54,773 nucleotides of DNA from Desulfosarcina sp. OttesenSCG-928-A07 (GCA_030267325.1 JAJDJS010000016.1:1-54773), one strand, 5' to 3'. Positions 1-9,220 are shown, counted from the stretch's first letter. Notes: generated by a model not told the origin, from the sequence alone. Numbers and translations: made by a program.

Positions 1-647
1 GTTTCACGGTTGCGACAAAACCAGATCACTCCCCCGATCACCACCAGCGCCAATAAAACAACAAATGCCCATATCCCAAAACGATGAACTGCTTTTCCGA
101 ATGTTTTGCCGAGGTAAAGCCCGCCATAGGTGAAGCTTGCAGCCCATACCGCCGCACCAATAAAATTGAGAAAAAAGAATTTCTTGTAATCCAGCTTGCT
201 GATCCCCAACAGCAAAGGCGTTACATTGCGTATTCCGTAAACAAAACGGAATCCGAGAATCAGGGCAATATCATACTTTTTAAAAAGCTTGGCCGCCCTG
301 TCGATGTTTCGGCCGATACGGGGAAAGGCTGAAAGCACCGCATCGCCCTTGTATTTGCCGATGGTGAACATCAACTGATCGCTGGCAAAACTCCCGCAAA
401 ACGCTGAAAGTGCGATGAGTTCCGGCTTAAGGTCCAGTTTACGCGACAACGACCCGGCCAGAATAACGATGGTTTCACCTTCAAGAAATGTCCAGCCCAC
501 AATGATCGGATACCCGAAGCGGCGCAGCAGGTCTTTAAGATCAAGATCGGCCTCATAAATATGGTAAATACCGAATCCCATGATGATGATCAAAATGACA
601 AACACGTACCAGTAAGTCTTGAAAAATTTAAACAGATGAAATGACAT
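1..647 (-). CDS. DedA-family (SNARE-associated) membrane protein, partial
   Basis: The reverse strand reads without a stop from an ATG at 647 to the left edge, so the C-terminus is missing. The product begins MSFHLFKFFKTYWYV and has an N-terminal membrane segment (about residues 10-28). It carries the DedA hallmarks: a GWTFLEGE segment near residue 50, then FRFVYGIRN followed by a proline and glycine-rich stretch, and a last hydrophobic segment ending near the arginine-rich edge. DedA proteins are inner-membrane proteins linked to polyprenyl-phosphate or phospholipid flipping and membrane homeostasis; the substrate here cannot be read. An AGGAGG at 659-664 sits 11 bases before the ATG. It is divergent from comEC. 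Confidence 0.85.
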   Translation of the reverse strand, partial: MSFHLFKFFKTYWYVFVILIIIMGFGIYHIYEADLDLKDLLRRFGYPIIVGWTFLEGETIVILAGSLSRKLDLKPELIALSAFCGSFASDQLMFTIGKYKGDAVLSAFPRIGRNIDRAAKLFKKYDIALILGFRFVYGIRNVTPLLLGISKLDYKKFFFLNFIGAAVWAASFTYGGLYLGKTFGKAVHRFGIWAFVVLLALVVIGGVIWFCRNRE

Positions 648-779
648 CCAACTTGAGTCCTCCTGTCATATGTGCGTGAGGCTGTATATACTGAATTTGT
701 AAAGTGTGCCAGTATTATACGCCTGAATCGGAAGAATGGGCGACGGAAACATGCACTTCCTTTATGAGAAGGAGATCTT

Positions 780-3266
780 TTGCGGATCCCGACTGGCCAG
801 CGGCCTTTTCCCATTTCAAGACCCGCCATTCCCGCGGCCCTTTTGCTGATCGCCGGGATTCTCCTGGGCGCAGGAATTTCGGGGCACACCACCATCTTAT
901 GGATCACCGCCGCCATCATCCTGGCAGGGCTCGTTCAGGGGTTGATCCGAAATCGGATGGCCGGACCGATTCCGCTGATTGCCCTTGTGGCTACCGGATA
1001 TCTGGCCATATCCCCCTGGCTGGTGAAAGATCATGGACCGAATCACATCTCCCATTATCTGGACAGTGGATACTGGTGGATTGAAGGAACCGTCATCACC
1101 CTTCAGCCAGCGCCGCAACCAGATAGACTCCGTGTGGTCATGGCGGTCAACACCCTTTCCCGAAAAGATATCACCCATATGATCCACGGCCGGATTCGGC
1201 TGACCATTTCCGGTGAGCCGGCACTTTCTCCGGGCCATGGAATCCGGTTTTTCGGGCAAATCCGATCCTTTCGCAATTTTGAGAATCCGGGCGGATTCGA
1301 CTATCGCCGGTACATGACATTTCAGGGCATTTATGGAAGCACCTGGACCTCACAGGAACGGATACAGATCCGGGCGGCGGAAACTGCTGACCCGATGCAA
1401 TGGATTCAACATATCCGCGCCCACCTGTGCCGGCTGATGGAAAAGGCCGGCACAACCGCAGACCCCGATGCCGTGGCCGTCCTCAAAGCCCTTGTGTATG
1501 GGAACCAATCCGGTATTCACGCCGAATTACGGGACCGGTTCAATCGATCCGGTGTGGGGCACCTGCTCTCCATTTCCGGGCTTCATGTGGCCATTGTGGC
1601 CACCGTGGCTTTTGCCGGCTTCAGATGGCTGTTTTCCATGGTGCCAGGCCTTTTGTGGCGAGGCTGGGGGCGGCCTTGCGCAGCTGTGGCCAGCCTTTTT
1701 CCAGTGGTAACATATGGGATTCTGGCCGGCATGGAGCCTGCCACCCAGCGGGCGGTGATCATGGTCGCTTTGTTTTTGCTGTCCCTTCTTGTGGGCCGCC
1801 GGCATGACACCCTCAACACCCTTTTTGTGGCGGCCCTGATCATGCTGATTGTTTTTCCGCCGGCACTTTTTTCAGTTTCCTTTCAGCTTTCCTTTTCCGC
1901 CATGCTGGCCATTGTATATGGCATGAAAAAAATCAGCTTGTCTGAACCCACAGAGCCAAAGCAATCGGTTTTCCGGAAAATGGTCGCCTGGCTGAAAAAT
2001 GCGGTTTTATGCTCCATCCTGGCCATTTCCGGCGTGATGCCCATTACTTTGATGTATTTTAATGAGATATCACTGGTGGGGGTGATCGCCAATGTGGTGT
2101 TGATTCCCCTGGCAGGATCGGTGGCGGTTCCCCTGGGGCTTCTGGCCTCTCTGGTGAGCTGTGTATCGGACAGTGCCGCCATCTGGGGATTCCGGCTGAC
2201 ACTGATGATCCTGGAAGTATCGCTGATGGGCGTGGAGGGTTTCGCCAATTTTCCCTTTGCGTCCATCAAAACCATTACCCCCTCTGTCTTGGAAGTCATT
2301 CTTTACGGTTTTTTTATCTGGTCGCTGCTCAATCTCCGGCCCCAGCGCAGCGCCCGATGGATATTGGCCGCAGTACTGGTTTTGGCGGTGGTTGACAGCG
2401 GATACTGGATCCGACACCGGTTTTTCCACCCGGACCTGAGGGTCACGGCCATTGATGTGGGACAGGGCAACGCCACCCTGCTGGAGCTGCCGGGCGGGTC
2501 GGTGATGATGGTGGATGGCGGCGGATTTCCGGATAATGTGGGGTTTGATGTGGGTAAACAGATCCTCGCACCCCTTTTATGGCAAAAAAAAATCGCCACC
2601 GTGGATATCCTGGCGCTCTCCCATCCGGACGCAGATCATCTGAACGGCCTTATTTACCTGGCCCGGCATTTTGGCGTTCGGGAACTGTGGACCACCCACG
2701 ATGAAGCGGACACCCAAGGGTATCGGGATCTGATGGAGGTCTGCACGGAACAGAACATCCGAATCCGTCGGATGAGTACAGATACGGAGAAAATAACCCT
2801 GAAGGGCGTTGAGTTTCAAATTTTTAACCCGCCGCCGGATTTTTTTGATGAACCGGCAAAAAGTCGCCCACCCGGCATCCAACAGAGCCGGAACAATGGG
2901 TCTCTGGTCCTCAAGGCGACCTTTGGGAAAACCGCTTTTTTGTTTACCGGGGATATTTCAGCGTGGGTTGAACGGGAAATGGCAGAAAAAATCGGACCGG
3001 AAGCCCTGAACAGTACAGTGCTTTTTGTGCCCCACCATGGTTCCCAGACATCAAGTTCGGCAGAACTGATCCAAGCTGTGGTGCCTTCGGTGGCCGTGGT
3101 GTCCGCCGGCAGAGACAATCCCTTTGGATTTCCTCATCCGGAGGTGGTGGAACGCTACCACCAGGCCCATAGCCGGATGGTCTGCACATGTACCCACGGC
3201 GCTGTTTTTATGAAAACCAACGGCAGGATGCTAACGCTTTTAACATGGATGGATCCGGAGACATAA
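780..3266 (+). CDS. comEC: ComEC/Rec2-family DNA uptake channel protein
   Basis: This 828-residue polytopic inner-membrane protein would carry single-stranded DNA across the inner membrane in transformation. It has N-terminal membrane segments (20-80), a soluble OB-like region (about 95-200), and the competence core starting at the HLLSISGLHVAI motif near 261. A C-terminal metallo-beta-lactamase-like domain begins near 555, with DVGQGN, HPDADH near 614, FTGD and PHHGSQ. The start is a TTG at 780 with AAGGAG at 769-774, five bases upstream. It ends 18 bases from the convergent M23 peptidase gene. Length and domain order are standard for full-length ComEC. No other competence gene is in the window, so transformability is not shown. 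Confidence 0.92.
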   Translation: MRIPTGQRPFPISRPAIPAALLLIAGILLGAGISGHTTILWITAAIILAGLVQGLIRNRMAGPIPLIALVATGYLAISPWLVKDHGPNHISHYLDSGYWWIEGTVITLQPAPQPDRLRVVMAVNTLSRKDITHMIHGRIRLTISGEPALSPGHGIRFFGQIRSFRNFENPGGFDYRRYMTFQGIYGSTWTSQERIQIRAAETADPMQWIQHIRAHLCRLMEKAGTTADPDAVAVLKALVYGNQSGIHAELRDRFNRSGVGHLLSISGLHVAIVATVAFAGFRWLFSMVPGLLWRGWGRPCAAVASLFPVVTYGILAGMEPATQRAVIMVALFLLSLLVGRRHDTLNTLFVAALIMLIVFPPALFSVSFQLSFSAMLAIVYGMKKISLSEPTEPKQSVFRKMVAWLKNAVLCSILAISGVMPITLMYFNEISLVGVIANVVLIPLAGSVAVPLGLLASLVSCVSDSAAIWGFRLTLMILEVSLMGVEGFANFPFASIKTITPSVLEVILYGFFIWSLLNLRPQRSARWILAAVLVLAVVDSGYWIRHRFFHPDLRVTAIDVGQGNATLLELPGGSVMMVDGGGFPDNVGFDVGKQILAPLLWQKKIATVDILALSHPDADHLNGLIYLARHFGVRELWTTHDEADTQGYRDLMEVCTEQNIRIRRMSTDTEKITLKGVEFQIFNPPPDFFDEPAKSRPPGIQQSRNNGSLVLKATFGKTAFLFTGDISAWVEREMAEKIGPEALNSTVLFVPHHGSQTSSSAELIQAVVPSVAVVSAGRDNPFGFPHPEVVERYHQAHSRMVCTCTHGAVFMKTNGRMLTLLTWMDPET

Positions 3267-3284
3267 AGGCGGGAGCCTACGGGA

Positions 3285-5072
3285 TCAACCTGTTTTGGTC
3301 ACTTTCGGGGTTAAATGCAATGGGGCCGTCGCCTTATCATTCCGCGTTTTTGTTTCCGTCACCTTATTTGACTGCGGTTTTATCACCGTCACCTTATCCC
3401 GGATTTTTGCCACCACAACTTTATTAATCTCCGGTTTTTCCACCGCCACTTTTTTTACGGGGAGAGCGGCTTTGGCGACCTGACGAGGTTTGGCAACCTG
3501 AGGCTCAAGGTGGGGCGGTTTGGCGGCCTGACGCTCAACAGGAGTGGCCTTGACCTGATGCTCAACAAGAGCAGTGTTGGCGACCTGAGGCTCAGCAGGA
3601 GCAGCTTTGGCAGCCTCAGGCTCAGCAGGAACAGCTTTGGCAGCCTGAGGCTCAGCAGGAACAGCTTTGGCAACCTGAGGCTCAGCAGGAACAGCTCTGG
3701 CAGCCTGAGGCTTAGCAGGAGCAGCTTTGGCAGCCTGAGGCTCAGCAGGAACAGCTTTGCCAGCCTGAGGCTCAGCAGGAGCAGCTTTGGCAACCTGGTA
3801 AGAGGGCTCTTTCAGCGCCTTTGCCATCAGTGACTTTCTGTCGCCGATAGTGGCCTTGAAGCGGGCCATGGGACCGGATGCCAAGGGCTGAGCCTTATTC
3901 TTTTGGATGTTGTTGGGGTCAGTGGGTTTCTTGTTGAGGCGAACTTCATAATGCACATGAGGACCTGTGGCAAGGCCGGTCTGGCCCACCTTGGCGATCG
4001 TCTGGCCCTGGGTTACCCGCTGCCCGGGTTTCACCAGCAACTTGCTGCAATGGGCGTAGTAAGTTTCCTCCCCATGGGGATGCTTGATAATGACCAGCTT
4101 GCCGTATCCGGATTTTGTTCCGGCAAAGGTCACTTTTCCCATGGCCGTGGCCTGAATGGGGGTTCCGGTGGGCGCACCGTAATCAATACCGGTGTGCGCC
4201 TTGTAAAGTTTGGTGATGGGGTGAAAGCGGCGGATGGAATAGTTGGAGGTGACCCGACCGAATTTCAGGGGCGCCCGGAGAAACATGTTTTTCAGCGGCC
4301 GGCCAGTTTCATCATAATAAAAGGCATCGTCCTTTTTGCTGAAATGGCCGTCATTAAACAAAAAGGCGTAAAACGTCTTTCGGGGACCCTGATACTGGGC
4401 CGCCAGAATCTTTCCATACCGGACAAACTGGCCGTTAACGCACTCGCGTTCGTAGACAACAGCGATCTGGTCGCCTTTTCGGGGATAGGTGTAAAAATCA
4501 ATATCCCATGCAAAAATATCAGCGATCAGCTTCGCCATTTTATGGGATTCAGCATGATCCGCAACCGCCTGGTACAAAGAGGTATCCACGGTAAACACAC
4601 GGGAGACAACTTCTTGGTCCACCCTTATTTTCCGTTTTTGAACCGTGTACCTGCGGTCTTTTTTGGATCTTACCGCTTCATACTCCTCTGTAAGACCGGT
4701 TTTGTAGACAAACTGTTGAATGCGATACTGGGCATCAAGGTTGACCTCATAAATATCTTTCGGCCGGGCACGGGAAAAATCAAACACGGGTTTGAAGGCC
4801 GTGGTAAGGGCAAACACTTCTGCAGCCGGGATATCGTGGGACGTCAGGGCATCATACAGGGTGCCGCGGCTGATAACGCCTTCGACAACCTTGGGTCCCG
4901 CCGGTGGGGGTTCCGGCAACAGAACCGGTGCAATTGCCGCCATGGTGTCAACAGCAGGCTTGGCAGAAGAATAATCATTGGATGTCGCTTCGGGCCGGGG
5001 GACCAGAAACAATACCGCAGTCCCCAGGATGATGGTCAGAAAACCGGCTATCAGGGTCAACTTCCAGTTCAT
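3285..5072 (-). CDS. M23 (LytM/MepM-like) metallopeptidase with decapeptide-repeat tail
   Basis: Probable periplasmic, membrane-anchored murein endopeptidase of 595 residues. Residues 3-23 form a signal anchor. An OapA/LysM-like region follows (about 60-200, containing ISRGTLYDAL). The M23 domain spans about 275-385, with zinc ligands H293 and D297 (HTGIDYG) and H372/H374 (HVHYE). The tail from about residue 425 is a lysine/proline/alanine-rich repeat (AKAVPAEPQA-type units) followed by a basic C-terminus. I chose ATG 5072 because it precedes the hydrophobic anchor and has an AAGGA upstream; a TTG at 5102 would add ten residues with no sign of function. The family cleaves stem-peptide crosslinks; the basic repeats may span or bind the wall (inference). 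Confidence 0.88.
   Translation of the reverse strand: MNWKLTLIAGFLTIILGTAVLFLVPRPEATSNDYSSAKPAVDTMAAIAPVLLPEPPPAGPKVVEGVISRGTLYDALTSHDIPAAEVFALTTAFKPVFDFSRARPKDIYEVNLDAQYRIQQFVYKTGLTEEYEAVRSKKDRRYTVQKRKIRVDQEVVSRVFTVDTSLYQAVADHAESHKMAKLIADIFAWDIDFYTYPRKGDQIAVVYERECVNGQFVRYGKILAAQYQGPRKTFYAFLFNDGHFSKKDDAFYYDETGRPLKNMFLRAPLKFGRVTSNYSIRRFHPITKLYKAHTGIDYGAPTGTPIQATAMGKVTFAGTKSGYGKLVIIKHPHGEETYYAHCSKLLVKPGQRVTQGQTIAKVGQTGLATGPHVHYEVRLNKKPTDPNNIQKNKAQPLASGPMARFKATIGDRKSLMAKALKEPSYQVAKAAPAEPQAGKAVPAEPQAAKAAPAKPQAARAVPAEPQVAKAVPAEPQAAKAVPAEPEAAKAAPAEPQVANTALVEHQVKATPVERQAAKPPHLEPQVAKPRQVAKAALPVKKVAVEKPEINKVVVAKIRDKVTVIKPQSNKVTETKTRNDKATAPLHLTPKVTKTG
3525..3800 (-). repeat. 30-bp tandem coding repeat (decapeptide AKAVPAEPQA type)
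   Basis: About eight tight and two or three degenerate 30-bp units lie in frame inside the M23 peptidase gene. Each encodes variants of AK-A/V-PAEPQ-A/V. Near-identical neighbouring units (for example around 3620-3680) imply recent slippage or unequal exchange, so copy number is likely variable between strains. Confidence 0.9.
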
Positions 5073-5390
5073 TGTGGAAATCCTTAAACTAAAGCCTCCC
5101 AAAAAACCGGAAACGGCTTTTCAGAAAACCCGATATTTTTTTGAATCTAATCAAAGTTAACAATTTCAAATAGCTACAACATAAGCGCCCATCATTTGGG
5201 CTTATTTCCTTTATTTTTAACAAAACAGGGATTGGCAATCAACTGTTTTTTAAGCATTTTCCAATATTTTTGATTTTTTCCCAAAAAACGCCATGGTGCC
5301 TGCTGTATCTTTATACACCCCGGAGTCGGTTCAGATACAGAGCAGGCATTGGTCTAAGCCGGAGATTGGCAGCGTTCGGAGGGAGAATTT
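5073..5390. other. Intergenic region between mlaA and the M23 peptidase gene
   Basis: This 318-base AT-rich spacer has no credible ORF. It holds an 8-bp perfect inverted repeat (5303-5340) and a weak AT stem (AAAACAG/CTGTTTT near 5222-5250) that may end mla operon transcription. It should also contain the promoter of the M23 gene, but I could not fix a convincing -35/-10 pair. Confidence 0.5.
5303..5340. repeat. Inverted repeat downstream of mlaA
   Basis: CTGTATCT at 5303-5310 is a perfect inverted partner of AGATACAG at 5333-5340, with a 22-base loop. It lies about 50 bases past the mlaA stop. There is no adjacent T-run, so it is either a weak 3'-end stabilising hairpin or a protein site. 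Confidence 0.45.
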
Positions 5391-6248
5391 CTACCTGGCA
5401 ATTCTGCTGTTCCGGTGTTGGATATAGGCATCGCGAACCGCCTCATAGGGATCAATGGCCGCCTCTTTGAGCGCCTCATAATCACCGATGCGAAAAGATG
5501 CGCTGTTGACCGTGTCCACACCCCGCACAATCCAGGCTGTTTCCGATTCAGACAAAAAGCCCGCATCCGCATTGGAGAGCCGTATAATTGTCAGGGGGTT
5601 GGCAGCCCAGTCTCCAATGGCACCAAGGGTGTCCCGGACCGTGGATGGGCCCATAAACGGCCAGACAATATAAAAACCGTTGCCCATGCCGTAATGGCCC
5701 AGGGTTTGGCCAAAATCTTCCTCATCCGGCGGATTGAGTGCCGGATAATTTTGGGCCGGGTTGAACAGCCCGCCAATGCCGTAGGTGGTGTTCACCAAAA
5801 ACCGGCCGACTTCGGCCTTTGCGGCGGCGCCCTTTCCCTGAATCAGGCAGTTGACCAAGCGGATGGGCATCATAAAGTTGGTAATGACGTTTTTGATCCC
5901 TTTTCGGACCGGCGTCGGCATAACGGTCCGGTATCCGATGGCAACCGGTTTTAATACCCAGAAATACAATTTGTCGTTAAAAACAAACATGGCGCGGTTA
6001 AAACCGGAAAGCGGGTCGGCAATGGGGGTGTGGGGGGAAACCGCGTCCGATGGGGCGGCATCATCAAAAGGATCATACCAATCGCTTGATTCCGCACCCG
6101 GATCAGAAGAAACAGGAGCATCGGCCCCAGGGCTGGAGGAAGGGCCTGATGGCGCCGGCGGCCTTGATGCGGCACACGAAAAACAGGTCAGCGCCAGACC
6201 CCAGCAAAAGAAGATCCATAAAACCGATTTGACGGGATGGCATCTCAT
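5391..6248 (-). CDS. mlaA: MlaA (VacJ) outer-membrane phospholipid-removal lipoprotein
   Basis: This is the outer-membrane component of the Mla retrograde phospholipid pathway, 285 residues. A hydrophobic leader ends in LTCFSC (residues about 20-25), a non-canonical lipobox. A proline/serine-rich linker follows to about residue 75. The MlaA domain starts at DPLSGFNRAMFVFND and contains RFLVNTTYGIGGLFNPA and the conserved FGQTLGHYGMGNGFY and WPFMGPSTVRDT segments. Its ATG overlaps the mlaC stop (ATGA at 6245-6248), so the two are translationally coupled. It is the last gene of the leftward mla operon. Confidence 0.93.
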   Translation of the reverse strand: MRCHPVKSVLWIFFCWGLALTCFSCAASRPPAPSGPSSSPGADAPVSSDPGAESSDWYDPFDDAAPSDAVSPHTPIADPLSGFNRAMFVFNDKLYFWVLKPVAIGYRTVMPTPVRKGIKNVITNFMMPIRLVNCLIQGKGAAAKAEVGRFLVNTTYGIGGLFNPAQNYPALNPPDEEDFGQTLGHYGMGNGFYIVWPFMGPSTVRDTLGAIGDWAANPLTIIRLSNADAGFLSESETAWIVRGVDTVNSASFRIGDYEALKEAAIDPYEAVRDAYIQHRNSRIAR

Positions 6249-6901
6249 TTTTTCTGTTTCTCCGGCTGGGGGTTCACCAGTTCTGTTTCGTGATGGGCCA
6301 CTTTTTCGTGCAGGATCCGGATCAGACCTGTGGGTTTGTTTTTCTGGAGCAGTGAAGCAAACTGGCTGCGGTAGTTTTTGACCAGGCTGACCCCTTCGAT
6401 CACGATGTCATAAATCCGCCACTGGCCCGCATTATTTTTGAGCATCCGATAGTTGACCGGAATCTGGGTGGCCTGCCTGAGAATCAGGGTCTTGACTTCC
6501 GCATAGATATCCTCGTGAAAATTCTGACCCAGATACTGGACCTTTTCATCGTGATACTCCCCCTGAATCTTATCAATATAAATGTTTCCCAAAAACCGGG
6601 AAAAAATATCTGAAAAATCAGATTTTTCCGTCTTGCTGAAGGTGTTCCAGTGCTGGGCCACCGTGCGCTGGGAAATTTCCATAAAATCAAAAAGGGGAAT
6701 CATGGTATCCCAGATGGCGTCCCGCTGTCGGCTTTCCTGCCCGGGTGCCCGATACTGGGGATCATTCAGAATCGTGATGACCTTGTCAATGGGATTCCTG
6801 ATGGTGGACAGGGGGTCATCACCAGCCATGGCCGTGGAAGCAAAACCGACCAGCCATACCGTCATCAGCAGCACCATACCTGAAAAAAATCGCGGGTTCA
6901 T
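6245..6901 (-). CDS. mlaC: MlaC-type periplasmic phospholipid-binding protein
   Basis: This 218-residue soluble shuttle would carry phospholipid between MlaA and the MlaFEDB complex. It has a signal peptide (residues 1 to about 26, ending STAMA) and the Tol-Tol-Ttg2 family core: IRNPIDKVITILND, FDFMEISQRTVAQHW, FSDIFSRFLGNIYIDKI, and a C-terminal WRIYDIVIEGVSLVKNYRSQF motif. ATG 6901 is preferred over ATG 6913 because GGAGG at 6907-6911 lies five bases before it. A 114-bp MITE-like element separates it from mlaD. Confidence 0.92.
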   Translation of the reverse strand: MNPRFFSGMVLLMTVWLVGFASTAMAGDDPLSTIRNPIDKVITILNDPQYRAPGQESRQRDAIWDTMIPLFDFMEISQRTVAQHWNTFSKTEKSDFSDIFSRFLGNIYIDKIQGEYHDEKVQYLGQNFHEDIYAEVKTLILRQATQIPVNYRMLKNNAGQWRIYDIVIEGVSLVKNYRSQFASLLQKNKPTGLIRILHEKVAHHETELVNPQPEKQKK

Positions 6902-6949
6902 TGAATCCTCCATATGAAAAGGGCATTTGCGATCACAGACAGCGGGTTA

Positions 6950-7063
6950 GACAGTGTCGTATCGAGTTTGGAACAGCTTGAAATCATTGAGTACTATAAA
7001 AATCACGGTATCTTTTTTGATGTAATAAATTCAAATCGTTATATTTCTTAAGGTGAAACGATA
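6950..7063 (+). mobile_element. MITE-like 114-bp element, copy A
   Basis: It begins GACAGTGTC and ends GAAACGATA, flanked by TA on both sides (6948-6949 and 7064-7065). It aligns without gaps to copy C at 43767-43880, with about 78% identity by eye, and to the reverse complement of copy B. Shared interior blocks include AAAATCACGG (copies A and C) and TTAAGGTGA. It sits between mlaD and mlaC in a co-directional operon, so it is transcribed as part of the mRNA. Confidence 0.75.
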
Positions 7064-7075
7064 TAGGGAACCCTG

Positions 7076-7528
7076 TCAATTATGGGCGTCGCCGAACACA
7101 TACTTGCTCACCAGGGCCTCAATATCCAGGGCAGATTCCGTCTCGAAAATCAAGTCCCCGGGTTTCAGCATCCGGGAAGACCCGCCGGGTGTCAACTTGA
7201 TATATTTATCGCCGATAATACCGGCGGTTTTGACCGATGCGATCACATCATCGGAAAGGGTGATATCTTTTTTGATTTTCAGCTGAACAATGGCCATATG
7301 GGTGTTGGTGTCCAGTCGGATGTCAGCCACCTTCCCGATGTCAACGCCCGCCATGTCCACTTGGGCGCCATTTTTGAGCCCGGACACGGAATCGAACTGC
7401 GCGTCCAGAAGATAGTACTCATCGCCGAACCACTCCATTTTGCCGAGTTTGATGGCCATGTACCCCACACAGAGCATACCGATGAGGACAAACAGTCCGA
7501 CCGAAAATTCAACTGATGTTTTATTCAT
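7076..7528 (-). CDS. mlaD: MlaD-type MCE-domain lipid transport protein
   Basis: This 150-residue protein is anchored by one N-terminal helix (residues 8-28, VGLFVLIGMLCVGYMAI) and forms the periplasmic MCE ring of the Mla transporter. The MCE domain (about 38-118) contains FDSVSGLKNGAQVDMAGVDIG and TAGIIGDKYIKLTPGG. Length is close to that of single-MCE MlaD. It lies between mlaF (110 bases upstream) and mlaC, which is beyond MITE copy A. Confidence 0.93.
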   Translation of the reverse strand: MNKTSVEFSVGLFVLIGMLCVGYMAIKLGKMEWFGDEYYLLDAQFDSVSGLKNGAQVDMAGVDIGKVADIRLDTNTHMAIVQLKIKKDITLSDDVIASVKTAGIIGDKYIKLTPGGSSRMLKPGDLIFETESALDIEALVSKYVFGDAHN

Positions 7529-7638
7529 CTTTCCTCCGCCTTTTTCCCGCTATGCTGAAAAAACCGTCATGAACAGGTCGTTGCGCCGTTCAAAGCCGCA
7601 AAAAAATCCGCGACATTTTTATGGCGATGGTGCTTTGC

Positions 7639-8409
7639 TCAAAGTTCATTGAGCGCGTTCCGGATATTATCCGGAACCTGTCCCCGGATAAATTGTTGAA
7701 TCAGGGGCAGGTCACTTTTCTGAACCGCCTCCGGGCTTCCCTGAAATATAATGCGGCCCTGATCCAGCATGGCAATTCGCTGGGAGATGTAAAATACATC
7801 CGGAATTTCATGACTGACCAGGACAGCGGTAAATCCGTAGGCTTTCTGGTATTGGGTAATCATGGCAAGGGAGGCGTTTTTCCGGATGGGGTCCAGGCCG
7901 GTTGTGGGCTCGTCAAAAAGGACGATTTCCGGATCTGTCACCAAGGACCGGGCCATGGCCACCCGTTTTCTCATGCCGCCGGAAAGTTGCGACGGATACC
8001 GGTCTTCAATACCCGAAAGATCCAGCTGCGCCAGTTTGTCCCGGACGTGTTCCTCAATTTCAGGTGCGGGCGTCCGGCCTTTTTCTTTTAACGGCAGCGC
8101 CACATTCTCGTAAACTGTCATGGAATCGAAAAGAGCATTTCCCTGAAACATATAACTGAATTTCATTTTCAGGGCCCGGCGCTCCTCCCGGGTCAGGGTC
8201 TGGATATTCTGGCCGTTGAAAAAAATATCGCCGGCATCCGGAACCAGAAGGCCGATGATGTGTTTCAGCAAAACGCTTTTACCCGTACCGCTTTTACCGA
8301 TAATGGTGGTCACTTCGCCCCGGTACAGGGAAAGATCCACCCCGTTTAACACCACATTGTCGCCAAAACGCTTGACAACGCCTTTAAGCTCAATCAGAGG
8401 TTCTGTCAT
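7639..8409 (-). CDS. mlaF: MlaF-type ABC transporter ATPase
   Basis: Cytoplasmic ATPase of 256 residues that powers lipid movement by the MlaFEDB complex. Walker A is GKSGTGKS (38-45), the Q-loop glutamine is Q89, the signature is LSGGM (142-146), Walker B is EIVLFDEP (161-168) and the switch histidine is H200. The sequence around VSHEIPDVFYISQRIAMLDQG is typical of the Ttg2A/MlaF subfamily. It starts 7 bases after the mlaE stop. No MlaB (STAS) gene is seen nearby. Confidence 0.95.
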   Translation of the reverse strand: MTEPLIELKGVVKRFGDNVVLNGVDLSLYRGEVTTIIGKSGTGKSVLLKHIIGLLVPDAGDIFFNGQNIQTLTREERRALKMKFSYMFQGNALFDSMTVYENVALPLKEKGRTPAPEIEEHVRDKLAQLDLSGIEDRYPSQLSGGMRKRVAMARSLVTDPEIVLFDEPTTGLDPIRKNASLAMITQYQKAYGFTAVLVSHEIPDVFYISQRIAMLDQGRIIFQGSPEAVQKSDLPLIQQFIRGQVPDNIRNALNEL

Positions 8410-8416
8410 GTTGGTC

Positions 8417-9220
8417 TCACAACAAAAAGGATGTCAGCACATAATCCGACACCAGAATCAGTACACAGGAGATCACGACCGCCGATGTGGTGGAAAAACT
8501 CACGCCTTTGGCGCCAAATCCATCTTCCCGCAGATGGGTGGTATATCCCTGGTAACAGCAGATGGTCGCCACAATGGCGGCAAAGACAAAGGATTTCACA
8601 AATCCCCCGCTGATGTCCTGCATCAGAACACTGGTTTCCACCCGGCCAAAATAAATGCCGGGACTGATTCCCAAAAGGGCCGAACCGGTCACATATCCGC
8701 CGATGATGCCGATCACATCAAAGATTGCCGTCAAAAGGGGAAGACTGATCAGCGCCGCCCCCAGTCGGGGGCTGAACAGAAAACGGATCGGGTCAATATC
8801 CATGGTGGAAAGGGCGTCAATCTGCTCGGAAATACGCATGATGCCGATTTCCGCCGCCATGGCGGAACCTGCTCGGGCTGTTACCATGATGGCGGCCAAA
8901 ACCGGCCCCAACTCCCGGATCAGACTCAACCCCACGGCCGCGCCCAGCATGCCCTCGGATCCGAACTGAATCAGCGTGTAGTACCCTTGAAGGCCCAGCA
9001 CCATGCCAGTAAAGGCGCCCGTCAGACAAATGACAAAAATCGATTTTGCACCGATAAAATAGACCTGGTCAACGATCTTGTCCACCTGAAGGGGAAGAGA
9101 AAACAGATTCAGTACCCCATGGAAAAAAAAGATGGCCGCCCGCCCCAGTTCCTGAACCGGGGAAATGGCAGCGCGCCCCAATTCAATCAGCAGGGTTTGG
9201 GCCCGATAATGGTTATGCAT
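8417..9220 (-). CDS. mlaE: MlaE-type ABC transporter permease
   Basis: Inner-membrane permease of 267 residues with five or six hydrophobic segments and the MlaE signature regions: LTGAFTGMVLGLQGYYTL, LIRELGPVLAAIMVTARAGSAMAAEIG and MRISEQIDAL. The reading frame stays open to 9469, but MlaE homology starts just after MHNHYRAQTLLIELG. I therefore placed the start at ATG 9220 with GAGGCG upstream; the preceding 83 codons look like spurious intergenic translation. It is the first gene of the mlaEFDCA operon. Confidence 0.93.
   Translation of the reverse strand: MHNHYRAQTLLIELGRAAISPVQELGRAAIFFFHGVLNLFSLPLQVDKIVDQVYFIGAKSIFVICLTGAFTGMVLGLQGYYTLIQFGSEGMLGAAVGLSLIRELGPVLAAIMVTARAGSAMAAEIGIMRISEQIDALSTMDIDPIRFLFSPRLGAALISLPLLTAIFDVIGIIGGYVTGSALLGISPGIYFGRVETSVLMQDISGGFVKSFVFAAIVATICCYQGYTTHLREDGFGAKGVSFSTTSAVVISCVLILVSDYVLTSFLL

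Noticed and set aside
3500..3800. CRISPR-like regular repeats
   Set aside because: The units are contiguous 30-bp coding repeats without spacers, in frame within the M23 peptidase gene.
3903..5087. 394-codon open frame antisense to the M23 peptidase gene
   Set aside because: It is a codon-bias shadow: the opposite strand encodes a protein with clear catalytic motifs, and this frame lacks a Shine-Dalgarno site and any recognisable domain.
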